Below, piece by piece: positions 44,294-54,134 of a stretch of DNA of 64,000 bases. The stretch spans positions 1 to 64,000 of the forward strand of contig CAYRYZ010000002.1 in NCBI GenBank assembly GCA_964428745.1, given 5' to 3'. The DNA is from GCA-002713455 sp964428745. GTDB lineage: Bacteria > Fidelibacterota > Marinisomatia > Marinisomatales > TCS55. How positions within the stretch are numbered: the stretch's first letter is position 1; every line of letters starts with the position of its first letter. The position numbers were made by a program, and so were the translations under genes. The notes under the pieces are model-generated. The model did not search any database. It was not told where the DNA came from and saw only the letters and a list, made by a program, of their open reading frames with translations.

Positions 44294-45712
44294 TTAAAAT
44301 TTACCCAACCTAATCCTTTTGATATAGTATTCAATAATTAATTGGGTCAACATTGTAATAATTATATTGACTATCACAGAAATAAAAATAAACGAAGTCC
44401 ATGCAAAACCAATACTTTTTACATAGAATACAATCATAAAACTAGCAATCAAGCCAAATATAAGACTTGAGGTGTAAAATTTTCGACTCAAACGACTTAA
44501 TAAGAATAACCCAAGCAGTCCTCCGTATGTAAAAGATGCTATTTGTAGTCCAACTATCACAATAGCTGAATCACTTTCATCAAATAAAAGAGCAATACAA
44601 ATTAATATACCCCCCCAGATCATACCCACTACTTGAGACTCTTTTATAGTTTTATTTCCCCCTAACCAATCAGTGATCGTGGATGATGATAAAGAATTAA
44701 TTGAAGAACTTAAGGTTGACATTGCAGCTGATAAAACACCAGCCAATAAAAGCCCTTTAACTCCAACAGGTAAGTACTGAATAATAAAAGTTGTAAATTC
44801 TCTATCTTGATCTACGGGTGCCCCTTTCATCAATAAAAAAATCAATGATCCGGCAAACAGAAAGATTGAAAATTGTATCAAAACAAATATGCCACTTCCT
44901 ATCATAGCTTTTTGAGCCGATTTCAGATTTTTAGTACCCAATACTCTTTGAACCATCATATAGTCTACACCATGTGATGAAAAAGATAATAATAGTCCTC
45001 CAATAAGCGCACTCAAAGCAAAATAAGGATCTTGAAATAGATTGCCCTCAAAATTAAACACCGAAAGTTTTGAGCTTTCAGTTAGTTGCATTATTAATGA
45101 AGATAGAGGTTGATCTAAATAGTTATAAATGAAAATTATGGATAAGACACCGCCAAGAAGATATAGAACGAATTGTAAACTGTCAATCCATACTACCGTT
45201 CTTATCCCGCCATTTAAAGTATAAATAAGCGTAACTAAACCTATAATTATTACTGAAAGCGGCAGCGTCCAACCAGTAATTAATTGTACAATAACAGCAG
45301 TTGCAAGAAAACGAACGCCATCTGCTAAAACACGAGTAATTAAAAAAATACCTGAAGCAACTTTTTGGATATCGCTTCCAAACTTTTTACCCAATACTTC
45401 ATAAATAGATGAAACACCATATTTAAAATATTGTGGTAATAAAAAAACACTTACGCATATTCTGCCAATTATATAGCCAATAGATAATTGAAGAAATGTC
45501 CAGTCACCTCTATATGCAAGTCCTGGAACACTAATGAATGTGAGAACTGAAGTTTCCGTGGCCACTATTGATAACATTGCTACAGGCCAGGGCAAAGTCC
45601 TTCCTCCTAAAAAATAATCATCTGATGATATATTAAATTTACTTTGCCAAATGCCATAGAATGAAAATCCCACAAGGAATAAACATATGATTAATAAATC
45701 AATCCAATGCAA
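44294..45712 (-). CDS. Sodium:solute symporter (SSS family)
   Basis: A 472-residue symporter with about 12-13 helices (FLVGFSFYGIW, DDYFLGGRTLPWPVAMLSIV, TETSVLTFISVPG). It is the third SSS protein in the window and the shortest. It lies four bases after the DUF1460 amidase on the same strand, which is in turn coupled to the GH3 fusion gene. Uptake of an amino sugar such as MurNAc or GlcNAc, or of a peptide fragment, would fit. The substrate is not shown by the sequence. The start codon is TTG. Confidence 0.86.
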   Translation of the reverse strand: MHWIDLLIICLFLVGFSFYGIWQSKFNISSDDYFLGGRTLPWPVAMLSIVATETSVLTFISVPGLAYRGDWTFLQLSIGYIIGRICVSVFLLPQYFKYGVSSIYEVLGKKFGSDIQKVASGIFLITRVLADGVRFLATAVIVQLITGWTLPLSVIIIGLVTLIYTLNGGIRTVVWIDSLQFVLYLLGGVLSIIFIYNYLDQPLSSLIMQLTESSKLSVFNFEGNLFQDPYFALSALIGGLLLSFSSHGVDYMMVQRVLGTKNLKSAQKAMIGSGIFVLIQFSIFLFAGSLIFLLMKGAPVDQDREFTTFIIQYLPVGVKGLLLAGVLSAAMSTLSSSINSLSSSTITDWLGGNKTIKESQVVGMIWGGILICIALLFDESDSAIVIVGLQIASFTYGGLLGLFLLSRLSRKFYTSSLIFGLIASFMIVFYVKSIGFAWTSFIFISVIVNIIITMLTQLIIEYYIKRIRLGKF

Positions 45713-45716
45713 AGAA

Positions 45717-46571
45717 TTAAACTTCTATTTGATTAAAAGAAAAAATCAATATTCCATCAAACCGAGGACCATCATCTAAAAAATAATATTCCATAAAGTC
45801 CATCATAACTGTTTTCCCAAATTCTGATGAAGCATGAATTATATTTTTATTATCTATGATCATACCTTCATGCGCAACAACTAGACCCAGCTTAAAATAT
45901 GATTTTTTTACAAATGCTACACCTGTAATTGATGGTAGCTTATACAGCAAATCTTTATCAATTAATTTGTTGGGAATAAATTGAATCGTTGTTGGCTTTT
46001 GCCAATCCAAATTTAAGAACTCATCGCCGTTTTCCTTTTTATTTAGAGTAAGGTTAACTGTCATTAGTTCTTTATTGTTTATCAGTGAAGAAGTGATGTT
46101 TTTAGTAGACGGATTATCTTGAATCCTATCAGTAGTGAAGTGCCAGCGACTTTTATAAGTAGGAATTGAAATCCCATCATCACTTGGTTTATAATGAATA
46201 TCAATTAAAGTATTTTTGGCCTCTTGCCAACTATAGCTTTGCGCACTTGCAAGGCTAGTTAATATATGAACCGTACAATCTGAGACATCAAGCCGAAATA
46301 TTGGATCTTTATCCTCACCAGATTCTTCGCCTAAGCAAAACAACTCATAAGGCTTCCCTACTTGCCATAGTGCAAATGCTCTAAGTCGATCATGAAAATC
46401 AGGGAATTTTTTATGAAACTGAGGTAGGATATCAGAAATTTGTTCCTCATTCAATTGCCAAGGTTTAGGTAAAGTTCCAACCCAATTTGATGAATTAGTG
46501 CATCCTATAATAATTAACAATAAAATTATTGTTGAATGTGTTTTACTAAATATTTTTAATTTTTCTGCCAT
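45717..46571 (-). CDS. DUF1460 N-acetylmuramoyl-L-alanine amidase-like lipoprotein
   Basis: A 284-residue lipoprotein (lipobox IIIGC) of the DUF1460 family, NlpC/P60-like cysteine hydrolases that remove the peptide stem from MurNAc. The presumed nucleophile Cys99 is in DVSDCTVH. DRIQDN follows in the middle, and the C-terminal half carries VAHEGMIID and IIHASSEFGKTVM with the catalytic His. It overlaps the GH3 fusion gene by 16 bases. Together they would free amino sugar and peptide from wall fragments outside the inner membrane. Confidence 0.8.
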   Translation of the reverse strand: MAEKLKIFSKTHSTIILLLIIIGCTNSSNWVGTLPKPWQLNEEQISDILPQFHKKFPDFHDRLRAFALWQVGKPYELFCLGEESGEDKDPIFRLDVSDCTVHILTSLASAQSYSWQEAKNTLIDIHYKPSDDGISIPTYKSRWHFTTDRIQDNPSTKNITSSLINNKELMTVNLTLNKKENGDEFLNLDWQKPTTIQFIPNKLIDKDLLYKLPSITGVAFVKKSYFKLGLVVAHEGMIIDNKNIIHASSEFGKTVMMDFMEYYFLDDGPRFDGILIFSFNQIEV

Positions 46572-49474
46572 CTTTCACGCCATTCTAAATTATTATTCAT
46601 ATTGTTAATTCCAAGTGATTCATATATAGAAGAATGGATTTTTTGACGCCAATCATAGTAATTCGGATCTTTATATGAACGATTAGGGTGAACCGCGTTA
46701 GTTAATAAGATTACAAATAATTGATTGTTTGGATCAATCCATAGTGATGTCCCAGTAAATCCAGTGTGACCAAAACTTGATTCTGATAAGTATCGCCCTC
46801 CAGATGCCTTTCCTGATGGGGTATCCCAACCCAATGCCCTTGAGCTACCTTCTACCACATTAGCTTTCTTTGTAAAATCATTGACGGTCTCAGATTTAAA
46901 AAATCGTTTCCATCCGTAGATACCTCCATTAAGCATCATTTGTGAAAAGATTGCTAGATCACTAGCAGTAGAAAAAAGCCCTGCATGGCCCGCTACTCCA
47001 CCAATACTTTTAGCATTCTCATCATGAACATAACCTCTGATAAGATCACCATATAGATCATTAAACTCGGTAGGAACAACCCTTTTAATTTTATCATTGG
47101 GTGGATTATAAAAAGTAGACTTCATACCTAAGGGATTAAAAATGACTGAATCAACAAACGCATCCAATGATTGTAGAGATACAGACTCAATTATCTTTCC
47201 TAATACTATCAACCCTATGTCGGAATAAACTGTTTTTTCATTCAATCCAATCTCAGGTTCTGTGTTCATGATAGAGTCAAGTCTTGTTTGAATGTTATTA
47301 TCCATTAAAAAGTATTTTTTAAATGGTGGCAAACCTGAAGTATGTGTCATCAAATGACGTATAGTGACTCTTGATTTATGATCAAAATACTCTTTTTGTT
47401 TACCTTTAAATGTAGGTAAATAAGTTATCACTTTATCGTTAAGAGAAAGTTTATTCGCCTCAACTAATTTCATAACTGCAGATGTAGTTGCTATTACTTT
47501 TGTTATAGATGCAAGGTCATAAATGTTACCCCTCATAACGGGTGTTTTGTTGGAATATGTATGATAGCCAAAGGCCTTGTGAAGAAATATTTCTCCGTTT
47601 TTTCCAGCTAAAACCACACCTCCCGGAAATGCAGAATCAGAAACGGCTCTTTCCAGAGCTTTATATACTGGATCAATATTCACTGAGATTTCTTCAGGTC
47701 GAATTCGTTTTAATTCTTTTCCAGGCAACCAGGTCTCCACTCTTTCTGGCCATTTATTTGATTTTATTTGAATACCGTCACCTATCTTAGCAACGCCAGG
47801 TATTGTTACAGGAAGAATTCCATTAATGTCAGATTCGCCCATCAAAGCACTCAATAGGGCTTGTTGCATAATCTCACTACCCTTATAAGCGCAAATATAT
47901 ACTGGTGCATCTGGAAAATCCTGGATTAAATAAGGACTACCAAAACTTGTTATTATCACTTTATTAGATTTCTTAATCAAACGATTAATAAAATCTGCTT
48001 CAACACTTGGCAAAAATATGTTGTCCTTCCATTCAACCGGATTGGCATAAGCATTCAAAAAAACAAGAGCATCTTTTGGAATTTGTTCTAAAATATGATT
48101 AGCAATGACAAGGCTATCAGATTTATCAATTTGAAACGAATTCAACTTATATCCATGTTCACGAAATTTAATTGTCACACTACTTTCATTGTGGTTATTT
48201 GGCCCATCATATAAGTCAATCACATAAAACTCCTCTGATGGATCTGGTTGGAGTGGCAAAAGGTTATTCTCATTTTTTACAAGCGTTATAGAATTTTCAG
48301 CTATTTCTTCCGCTGAAGAAAAGTCACTTTGTCTGCCTATGTTTTTATGAGTCTGGTCCATTGATATGACATTGTTTATATGCAATCCTAAATGTTCTTT
48401 CATCCTTAAAACTTTCAATGCAGACTCATTAATTCGCTGCACAGTTAGAATACCATCATTTACTGCTTCTTCGACTAGATCAATGGATTTTTTCATTTGA
48501 TTATTTTGAATAATAATATCTGATCCAGCTTTAATTGTTTCAATAAGAGCATAGGAATCTGAATATTTTTTTACAATTCCACCCATGTCCATGGCATCGG
48601 TAATAATTGCTCCATCAAATTTCATCTTTGATCGCAATATATCTTGAATCCAAAATTTAGACAGAGTTGCAGGATCATCAGTGTTGAATTGAAAATCTGG
48701 AGCATTCACATGAGCCACCATTATAGCATCTACCCCTGAATCAATTGCATTTTTAAATGGTGGAAGCTCAACTTCCCATAACCTAGATGAATCACTAGGG
48801 ATCTGAGCTAGTGCTGAATGAGAATCGGTTTCAGTGTCACCATGGCCAGGAAAGTGTTTAGCCGTAGCTAACATACCATAATCATGTAGTCCGCGAATAA
48901 ATTCTTTTGAATATCGATTAACAGAGTCAGGATGTTCACCAAAAGACCTCGTGTTAATAATTGGATTTTTTGGATTGTTATTTACATCAACTACAGGTGC
49001 AAGATTAAAATGAATACCTACAGCTCTACTTTCTTCGGCTGAAATTCTGGCAGCTTCATAAGCATACTTTGGATCTCCAGTAGCTGCAATTGCCATCATA
49101 GGAGGCAGTGTAACAGCACCAGGATAGCGACGCCCTAAACCAGACTCTATATCAGCCTCAACTAAAATCGGCACTCTAGATTGACGTTGCATTTCGTTTA
49201 GCATCGTTAGTGAGCTACCAGTTTCACCAAACCAGATATGGAGTATCCCTATTCCATCCGTAGAAATAAGTTCTTCAATCTCTTCCCATTCCTCACTATT
49301 ATAATTCAAATAATGCATATTCATCCTATAAACCATCATTTGAGCTATTTTTTCTCTAAGTGTTAGTTTCTTTAGCATCGATTCTGCCCATGACCCACTT
49401 CCAGAAAGTTGACTTGGCGCAGCACACCCTGAGAAAAGTATAATTACACTTATTATAAATACTCTAAATATCAT
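46556..49474 (-). CDS. GH3 N-acetylglucosaminidase fused to a serine beta-lactamase-like hydrolase, lipoprotein
   Basis: A 972-residue lipoprotein (lipobox FSGC). Residues about 30-370 form a GH3 domain with the NagZ-type loop KHFPGHGDTETDSH and nucleophile Asp293 in IITDAMDMGG. About 390-590 is the GH3 C-terminal domain. About 610-960 is a class C beta-lactamase-like domain with Ser656/Lys659 in SITK, YSD in place of YxN, and HTGFTG. The fusion occurs in Bacteroidetes relatives. It pairs beta-GlcNAc removal with a probable D-amino acid peptidase or esterase on muropeptides. First gene of a minus-strand trio, divergent from the cytoplasmic NagZ gene. Confidence 0.88.
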   Translation of the reverse strand: MIFRVFIISVIILFSGCAAPSQLSGSGSWAESMLKKLTLREKIAQMMVYRMNMHYLNYNSEEWEEIEELISTDGIGILHIWFGETGSSLTMLNEMQRQSRVPILVEADIESGLGRRYPGAVTLPPMMAIAATGDPKYAYEAARISAEESRAVGIHFNLAPVVDVNNNPKNPIINTRSFGEHPDSVNRYSKEFIRGLHDYGMLATAKHFPGHGDTETDSHSALAQIPSDSSRLWEVELPPFKNAIDSGVDAIMVAHVNAPDFQFNTDDPATLSKFWIQDILRSKMKFDGAIITDAMDMGGIVKKYSDSYALIETIKAGSDIIIQNNQMKKSIDLVEEAVNDGILTVQRINESALKVLRMKEHLGLHINNVISMDQTHKNIGRQSDFSSAEEIAENSITLVKNENNLLPLQPDPSEEFYVIDLYDGPNNHNESSVTIKFREHGYKLNSFQIDKSDSLVIANHILEQIPKDALVFLNAYANPVEWKDNIFLPSVEADFINRLIKKSNKVIITSFGSPYLIQDFPDAPVYICAYKGSEIMQQALLSALMGESDINGILPVTIPGVAKIGDGIQIKSNKWPERVETWLPGKELKRIRPEEISVNIDPVYKALERAVSDSAFPGGVVLAGKNGEIFLHKAFGYHTYSNKTPVMRGNIYDLASITKVIATTSAVMKLVEANKLSLNDKVITYLPTFKGKQKEYFDHKSRVTIRHLMTHTSGLPPFKKYFLMDNNIQTRLDSIMNTEPEIGLNEKTVYSDIGLIVLGKIIESVSLQSLDAFVDSVIFNPLGMKSTFYNPPNDKIKRVVPTEFNDLYGDLIRGYVHDENAKSIGGVAGHAGLFSTASDLAIFSQMMLNGGIYGWKRFFKSETVNDFTKKANVVEGSSRALGWDTPSGKASGGRYLSESSFGHTGFTGTSLWIDPNNQLFVILLTNAVHPNRSYKDPNYYDWRQKIHSSIYESLGINNMNNNLEWRERWQKN

Positions 49475-49532
49475 AGTATAAAAATTAACTGAACTTCCCT
49501 TATAAGTCTTTAACTTTTCTTTAGAACTTCCA

Positions 49533-50585
49533 ATGAAATATCAAAATCCAGATATATCAAATATTATTGGCCAAATGATTATGGTTGGGTTGCATGGATA
49601 CACAAAAAATGACGTGTCCTCATTCTTTGAATCAATTGAAGGATATCCAATTGGTGGAGTCATATTGTATGATGAGGATATCACAACTTCACCTTCATCA
49701 CTACATAATATTCGATCTCCCAAACAATTAACGAGCTTTACAAATGCACTTCGGAAATACAACAACATTCCTCTTTTGATTGCAATTGATCAAGAAGGAG
49801 GGAAAGTTAATAGATTAAAACCTGACTATGGTTTCCCTGATTCAAAAACTTGGGCAGAGTTAGGAAAAATTAATGAACTAATAATCACAAAAGAAAATGC
49901 AGAACTGACAGCTCAATCACTTGCGCATTATGGGATTAATTTAAATTTTGCACCTGTCCTAGATCTATCTATTAATCCAAATAGTTTTATTGCACAAAAA
50001 GATCGGTGCTTATCAAGTGATCCTAAAAAAGTTATAGCCCACTCTCAAGAATTCATAAAAGCACATTTAGATAATAATGTGATGACTGTAGCAAAACATT
50101 TTCCAGGGCAGGGAAGCGCTATTGGAGATACTCACAATAGTTTTGTAGATGTGTCAAAAACTTGGTCATCAAATGAATTATTTCCCTATAAAGAGTTAAT
50201 CAATAATAATTCTTTAAATGCTATCATGATATCGCACTTATTCCATAATGAGCTAGATAACACATATCCTGCAACACTATCAAAATCAATAATACAAGAC
50301 CTTCTTAGAAAGAAGATGGGTTTTGAGGGAGTTGTGATTAGTGACGATCCACAGATGAAAGCTATATCAGATGAATATAATCTAGAAACCGTATTAGAGT
50401 TGATGATAAATGCAGGTATAGATATTTTTTGTTTTGGAAATAATCTTATATATGATCCTAATATCGTAAAAAAAGTACATTTAATAGTTATGAAACTTCT
50501 AGATGAGGATAAAATTTCTATTGATGATTTACAAAAATCATATTTCAGAGTTCTCAATATGAAATCGATAATTAATATATCATGA
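49533..50585 (+). CDS. nagZ: Cytoplasmic beta-N-acetylhexosaminidase (NagZ type, GH3)
   Basis: A single-domain GH3 enzyme of 350 residues without a signal peptide, the layout of NagZ. IDQEGGKVNRL, KHFPGQGSAIGDTHNS (general acid/base His in the DTH loop) and nucleophile Asp271 in ISDDPQM are present. KHFPGQG has Gln for the common His. It cleaves GlcNAc from GlcNAc-(anhydro)MurNAc peptides inside the cell. It begins an operon of five genes, overlapping the kinase by four bases (ATGA), and complements the exported GH3 fusion encoded divergently. Confidence 0.87.
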   Translation: MKYQNPDISNIIGQMIMVGLHGYTKNDVSSFFESIEGYPIGGVILYDEDITTSPSSLHNIRSPKQLTSFTNALRKYNNIPLLIAIDQEGGKVNRLKPDYGFPDSKTWAELGKINELIITKENAELTAQSLAHYGINLNFAPVLDLSINPNSFIAQKDRCLSSDPKKVIAHSQEFIKAHLDNNVMTVAKHFPGQGSAIGDTHNSFVDVSKTWSSNELFPYKELINNNSLNAIMISHLFHNELDNTYPATLSKSIIQDLLRKKMGFEGVVISDDPQMKAISDEYNLETVLELMINAGIDIFCFGNNLIYDPNIVKKVHLIVMKLLDEDKISIDDLQKSYFRVLNMKSIINIS

Positions 50586-51607
50586 AAATAATTGGAATAG
50601 ATGGGGGTGCCACAAAAGTATCTGGCGCTCAAGTCATAAGAATAGATGACCAGACATTTGAGCTAATAAAGCCTATAAAGGAAATTCAGTATAGGGACCA
50701 TAAATCCTATGATTCAAATTTTGTACCCTTAACACTTGAAGAACAACTAGCAAACAAACAGTTAACAAGGCCAGAACAAAACCAATCACAATTATACATT
50801 GAATGTATCACAGAGGTTATAGAACAAATAATTGAAGAAGATCCAATTCCAATTGCAATCGCAATGCCTGGAATTAAAACCGCTAACAAGAGAGGTATAA
50901 AAGCAATGGTCAATGGACCACGTATACCTAATCTATGTGATGAGTTAGAAAAACGATTATCATTGAAATATAGAATTCAATCAATAGAAAGTGATGCGGA
51001 TATGTGCGCATGGGGAGAAGAATTTGGAAAAACTGGTGCTTTTAGGAATATTGAGAACGCCTATTATATTGGTGGCGGAACAGGAACGGCAGATGGATTA
51101 AAACTACAGGGAAAACTAATTTCTTTTAATGATGCAGCTAAATGGATCGCTAAAGTTTGGGAATTAGTAATAGAAAAGGATACCTCATTTGAATTATTTA
51201 GCTCCATGTCTGGGATTAATCGACTAAGGACATCTGGATCTGATAAAGAAATCGGTTTGATGCTAGGCAACCTTCTCTTTGAAAGGATTTCCACGATTTT
51301 TTCTGGTTGGAATAATCAATTTATAACTGATAGAAACATTGAAAATGTGCATCCTTATCATGGAACATTATTAGATCGAATTGTTATTGGACAAAGGTTA
51401 TCTGACTTTTTACAATCTGACCAAGGAGCAATAATTTTTTCTGAATTGATAGAAACTTTATTCATTAACTGCATGAATAGTGAAACTGAAATAAAAAACC
51501 ATTTTATTAATAATGAAGGTTTCGATAAAGATCGTATTGTCTTATCAAATCTTCGTTCAGCACCTATTATTGGCCTCGCTGCAAAATCCTGTCTAGTTCC
51601 ATGTTGA
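50582..51607 (+). CDS. BadF/BadG-type (ASKHA) sugar kinase, probable amino-sugar kinase
   Basis: A 341-residue ASKHA-fold kinase. IGIDGGATKVSGA is the phosphate-1 loop, AIAMPG precedes the sugar site, ESDADMCAWGE holds the presumed catalytic Asp, and YYIGGGTGTADG is the phosphate-2 loop. Its position between NagZ and AmpG suggests phosphorylation of GlcNAc, MurNAc or anhydroMurNAc released inside the cell. Neither MurQ nor AnmK is recognisable in the window, so the exact product is open. It overlaps the SpoIID-like gene by seven bases. Confidence 0.75.
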   Translation: MKIIGIDGGATKVSGAQVIRIDDQTFELIKPIKEIQYRDHKSYDSNFVPLTLEEQLANKQLTRPEQNQSQLYIECITEVIEQIIEEDPIPIAIAMPGIKTANKRGIKAMVNGPRIPNLCDELEKRLSLKYRIQSIESDADMCAWGEEFGKTGAFRNIENAYYIGGGTGTADGLKLQGKLISFNDAAKWIAKVWELVIEKDTSFELFSSMSGINRLRTSGSDKEIGLMLGNLLFERISTIFSGWNNQFITDRNIENVHPYHGTLLDRIVIGQRLSDFLQSDQGAIIFSELIETLFINCMNSETEIKNHFINNEGFDKDRIVLSNLRSAPIIGLAAKSCLVPC

Positions 51608-52854
51608 TTCAAGGCGAAATACCAAAGAAAGAGCCTACAATTCGAGTTGGCATTGTTATGCTTGAAGATGAGATCAAGGAAACTCATGTTTTACTTTCTG
51701 ATACAGAATCTTATGAAATGGAAACCGATAAAAAGCATTATCCATCATGTAAAAATCAGAGAAAAATTTCTATTATACTTAAAGATAATAAACTATTGCT
51801 TCCCGATCTTGAGTTAGAAACATCTATAGTTAGCTTTATTCCTCATCTCTCAAATGACGCATCTCATATTACATTACCTAATATGTTAGCTGGCCGTGGT
51901 TTTCATTGGGAAAAGAAGATTACAGTTAAATATTGGGGTAAAATAGAATTCTCTATTATAGATGGAAAATTGATAGTTATAAATGAATTACCATTAGAAC
52001 AATATTTGAATTGTGTGTCTACATCAGAAATGAGCGGTATGTGTCCATCAGAATTTTTAAAAGCGCAAGCAATTGTTGCACGATCTTGGTTACTCGCTAA
52101 TATTGAACAAAAGCACAAAGATCTAGGATTTGATGTTTGTAATGACGACTGCTGTCAAAGATATCAAGGTATCAACAATTGTAATTCGGACACTATTTCA
52201 ATTGTGAACGATACGTACGGAAAAGTTCTTATTTATAAAAATAATATTTGTGATGCACGATATTCAAAATCATGTGGAGGGTTAACTGAAAAATATGAAA
52301 ATGTATGGGGTGGTGACCCTATACCCTACTTGACTTCAATTTCTGATTTAAATAGTAAAGGTGTAGCCTATTGTGATCCTGAAATGATTCCAGAAAAATC
52401 AGTAAAAAGATATATTGGCAATGTTGATGAAAATGATAAATATTTTAGATGGAATTATGTTGTTAAGCAAAAAGAACTCATTAATACAATTCAACAAACA
52501 CTTCAGATTCGAATATCTAAAATTTTGGAATTGAATCCCCTTGACAAAGGTAAATCGGGACGAATAATTAAACTTGGAGTTGATTATCTAAACACAAAGA
52601 ATGAGGCTCAAACCTTAAGTATTGATTCTGAATATGAAATTAGAAATATTTTGTCCAAATCATTTTTATTTAGTTCTGCATTTACGGTATCAAAACTAAA
52701 TGGAGATTTTTTATTAGAGGGCAAAGGATGGGGTCATGGCGTTGGGCTCTGCCAAACAGGCGCATTGGGAATGGCATTTTCAAAAAAGAAAGTATATGAT
52801 ATTCTTGGTCACTATTATCCAAAATCAACAATAAAAACTATTTACAAAGTATGA
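51601..52854 (+). CDS. SpoIID/LytB domain protein without a signal peptide
   Basis: A 417-residue protein whose C-terminal two thirds form a SpoIID/LytB domain: LPLEQYLNCVSTSEMSG, FLKAQAIVARSWLLAN, the Cys-rich CNDDCCQRYQG, and the hallmark GKGWGHGVGLCQTGALGMA near the end. SpoIID is a peptidoglycan lytic transglycosylase acting on denuded glycan; LytB enhances amidases. Unusually, no signal peptide or anchor is visible, and the frame cannot be extended far upstream because it starts within the kinase gene. It may act in the cytoplasm on imported muropeptides or use an atypical export route. Confidence 0.8.
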   Translation: MLIQGEIPKKEPTIRVGIVMLEDEIKETHVLLSDTESYEMETDKKHYPSCKNQRKISIILKDNKLLLPDLELETSIVSFIPHLSNDASHITLPNMLAGRGFHWEKKITVKYWGKIEFSIIDGKLIVINELPLEQYLNCVSTSEMSGMCPSEFLKAQAIVARSWLLANIEQKHKDLGFDVCNDDCCQRYQGINNCNSDTISIVNDTYGKVLIYKNNICDARYSKSCGGLTEKYENVWGGDPIPYLTSISDLNSKGVAYCDPEMIPEKSVKRYIGNVDENDKYFRWNYVVKQKELINTIQQTLQIRISKILELNPLDKGKSGRIIKLGVDYLNTKNEAQTLSIDSEYEIRNILSKSFLFSSAFTVSKLNGDFLLEGKGWGHGVGLCQTGALGMAFSKKKVYDILGHYYPKSTIKTIYKV

Positions 52855-54134
52855 GTCAAATGAGAAAAGCCAATCCTTGGACTTGGATACCATCGCTCTA
52901 TTATGCAGAAGGTCTGCCCTATGCATTTGTGATGATAGTATCTGTTGTAATGTATAAAAAATTAAATTTATCAAATTCAGAAATTGCTTTATATACAAGC
53001 TGGCTTTATCTGCCATGGGTAATAAAACCATTATGGAGTCCATTTGTTGATATTTTTAAAACTAAACGATTTTGGATTATTTTAATGCAACTATTTATAG
53101 GAGCTGGGCTAGCAGGTGTTGCATTAACTATTCCAACATCAAATATGTTACGGTACACTCTTGTCTTTTTCTGGCTTATAGCATTTAGTTCATCTACTCA
53201 TGATATTGCAGCCGATGGATTCTACATGCTTGGACTTTCATCTCACGATCAAGCATGGTTTGTTGGAATACGAAACACTTTCTATCGTTTTGCAATACTT
53301 ACGGGTCAGGGATTACTAGTTATTTTGGCAGGTCAATTAGAAAATTTGTATAACAATGTTACCCTAGCATGGTCAATAATATTTGGGATTTTAGCTATTC
53401 TCTTTATTGTATTTGCTTTTTATCATAAGTTTATCTTGCCTCACCCAAGTCAAGATAACAATCAATCGACACTTAACCTTAATGAAGTAATTCCAAATTT
53501 TTTAAAAGTATTTATTTCTTACTTTAATAAACCTCAAATTATTATGGCCATTTGTTTTATCTTGATCTATCGTTTTGGAGAAGCTCAGTTGGTGAAGATT
53601 GCACCTTTATTTATGCTTGATTCAATGGAAATGGGTGGCCTAGGATTATCGACATCAGAATATGGATTTATTTATGGTACACTAGGTATGCTCATGTTAA
53701 CTCTTGGTGGAATTGCTGGAGGTCTGCTAGTTTCAAAAAATGGCTTAAAGTATTGGATCATTTGGATGGCTCTTGCTATGAAATTGCCAGATATTGTATA
53801 TGTTTACATGGCATATACCCAGCCAGAAAATTATTATTTAGTTAGTTTTTTTGTTGCTATAGAGCAATTTGGATATGGATTTGGTTTCACTGCTTATCTG
53901 TTATATATGATGATGCTATCTGAAGGTGAACATAAAACAGCTCATTATGCAATATGTACAGGTTTTATGGCTTTGGGCATGATGATACCAGGAATGTTTA
54001 GTGGTTTCCTTCAAGAAAGTATCGGATACAAATATTTTTTTAATTGGGTTATACTTGCTACAATTCCAGGACTTATTTTGATAAAATTCCTTAAAATTGA
54101 TTCTAAATTTGGTATAAAAAGGGATATAATTTGA
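52851..54134 (+). CDS. ampG: AmpG-like MFS muropeptide permease
   Basis: A 427-residue major facilitator with about 12 helices. The opening NPWTWIPSLYYAEGLPYAFV, SWLYLPWVIKPLWSPFVD and SSTHDIAADGFYM match the AmpG group, which imports GlcNAc-anhydroMurNAc and its peptides across the inner membrane. It lies between the SpoIID-like and NagX-like genes with four-base overlaps at both ends. The context with NagZ and an amino-sugar kinase makes muropeptide import very likely. Confidence 0.85.
   Translation: MSQMRKANPWTWIPSLYYAEGLPYAFVMIVSVVMYKKLNLSNSEIALYTSWLYLPWVIKPLWSPFVDIFKTKRFWIILMQLFIGAGLAGVALTIPTSNMLRYTLVFFWLIAFSSSTHDIAADGFYMLGLSSHDQAWFVGIRNTFYRFAILTGQGLLVILAGQLENLYNNVTLAWSIIFGILAILFIVFAFYHKFILPHPSQDNNQSTLNLNEVIPNFLKVFISYFNKPQIIMAICFILIYRFGEAQLVKIAPLFMLDSMEMGGLGLSTSEYGFIYGTLGMLMLTLGGIAGGLLVSKNGLKYWIIWMALAMKLPDIVYVYMAYTQPENYYLVSFFVAIEQFGYGFGFTAYLLYMMMLSEGEHKTAHYAICTGFMALGMMIPGMFSGFLQESIGYKYFFNWVILATIPGLILIKFLKIDSKFGIKRDII

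Noticed and set aside
50186..50632. 148-codon minus-strand open frame opposite nagZ
   Set aside because: Antisense to a well-supported GH3 gene and its coupled kinase start; low-complexity composition.
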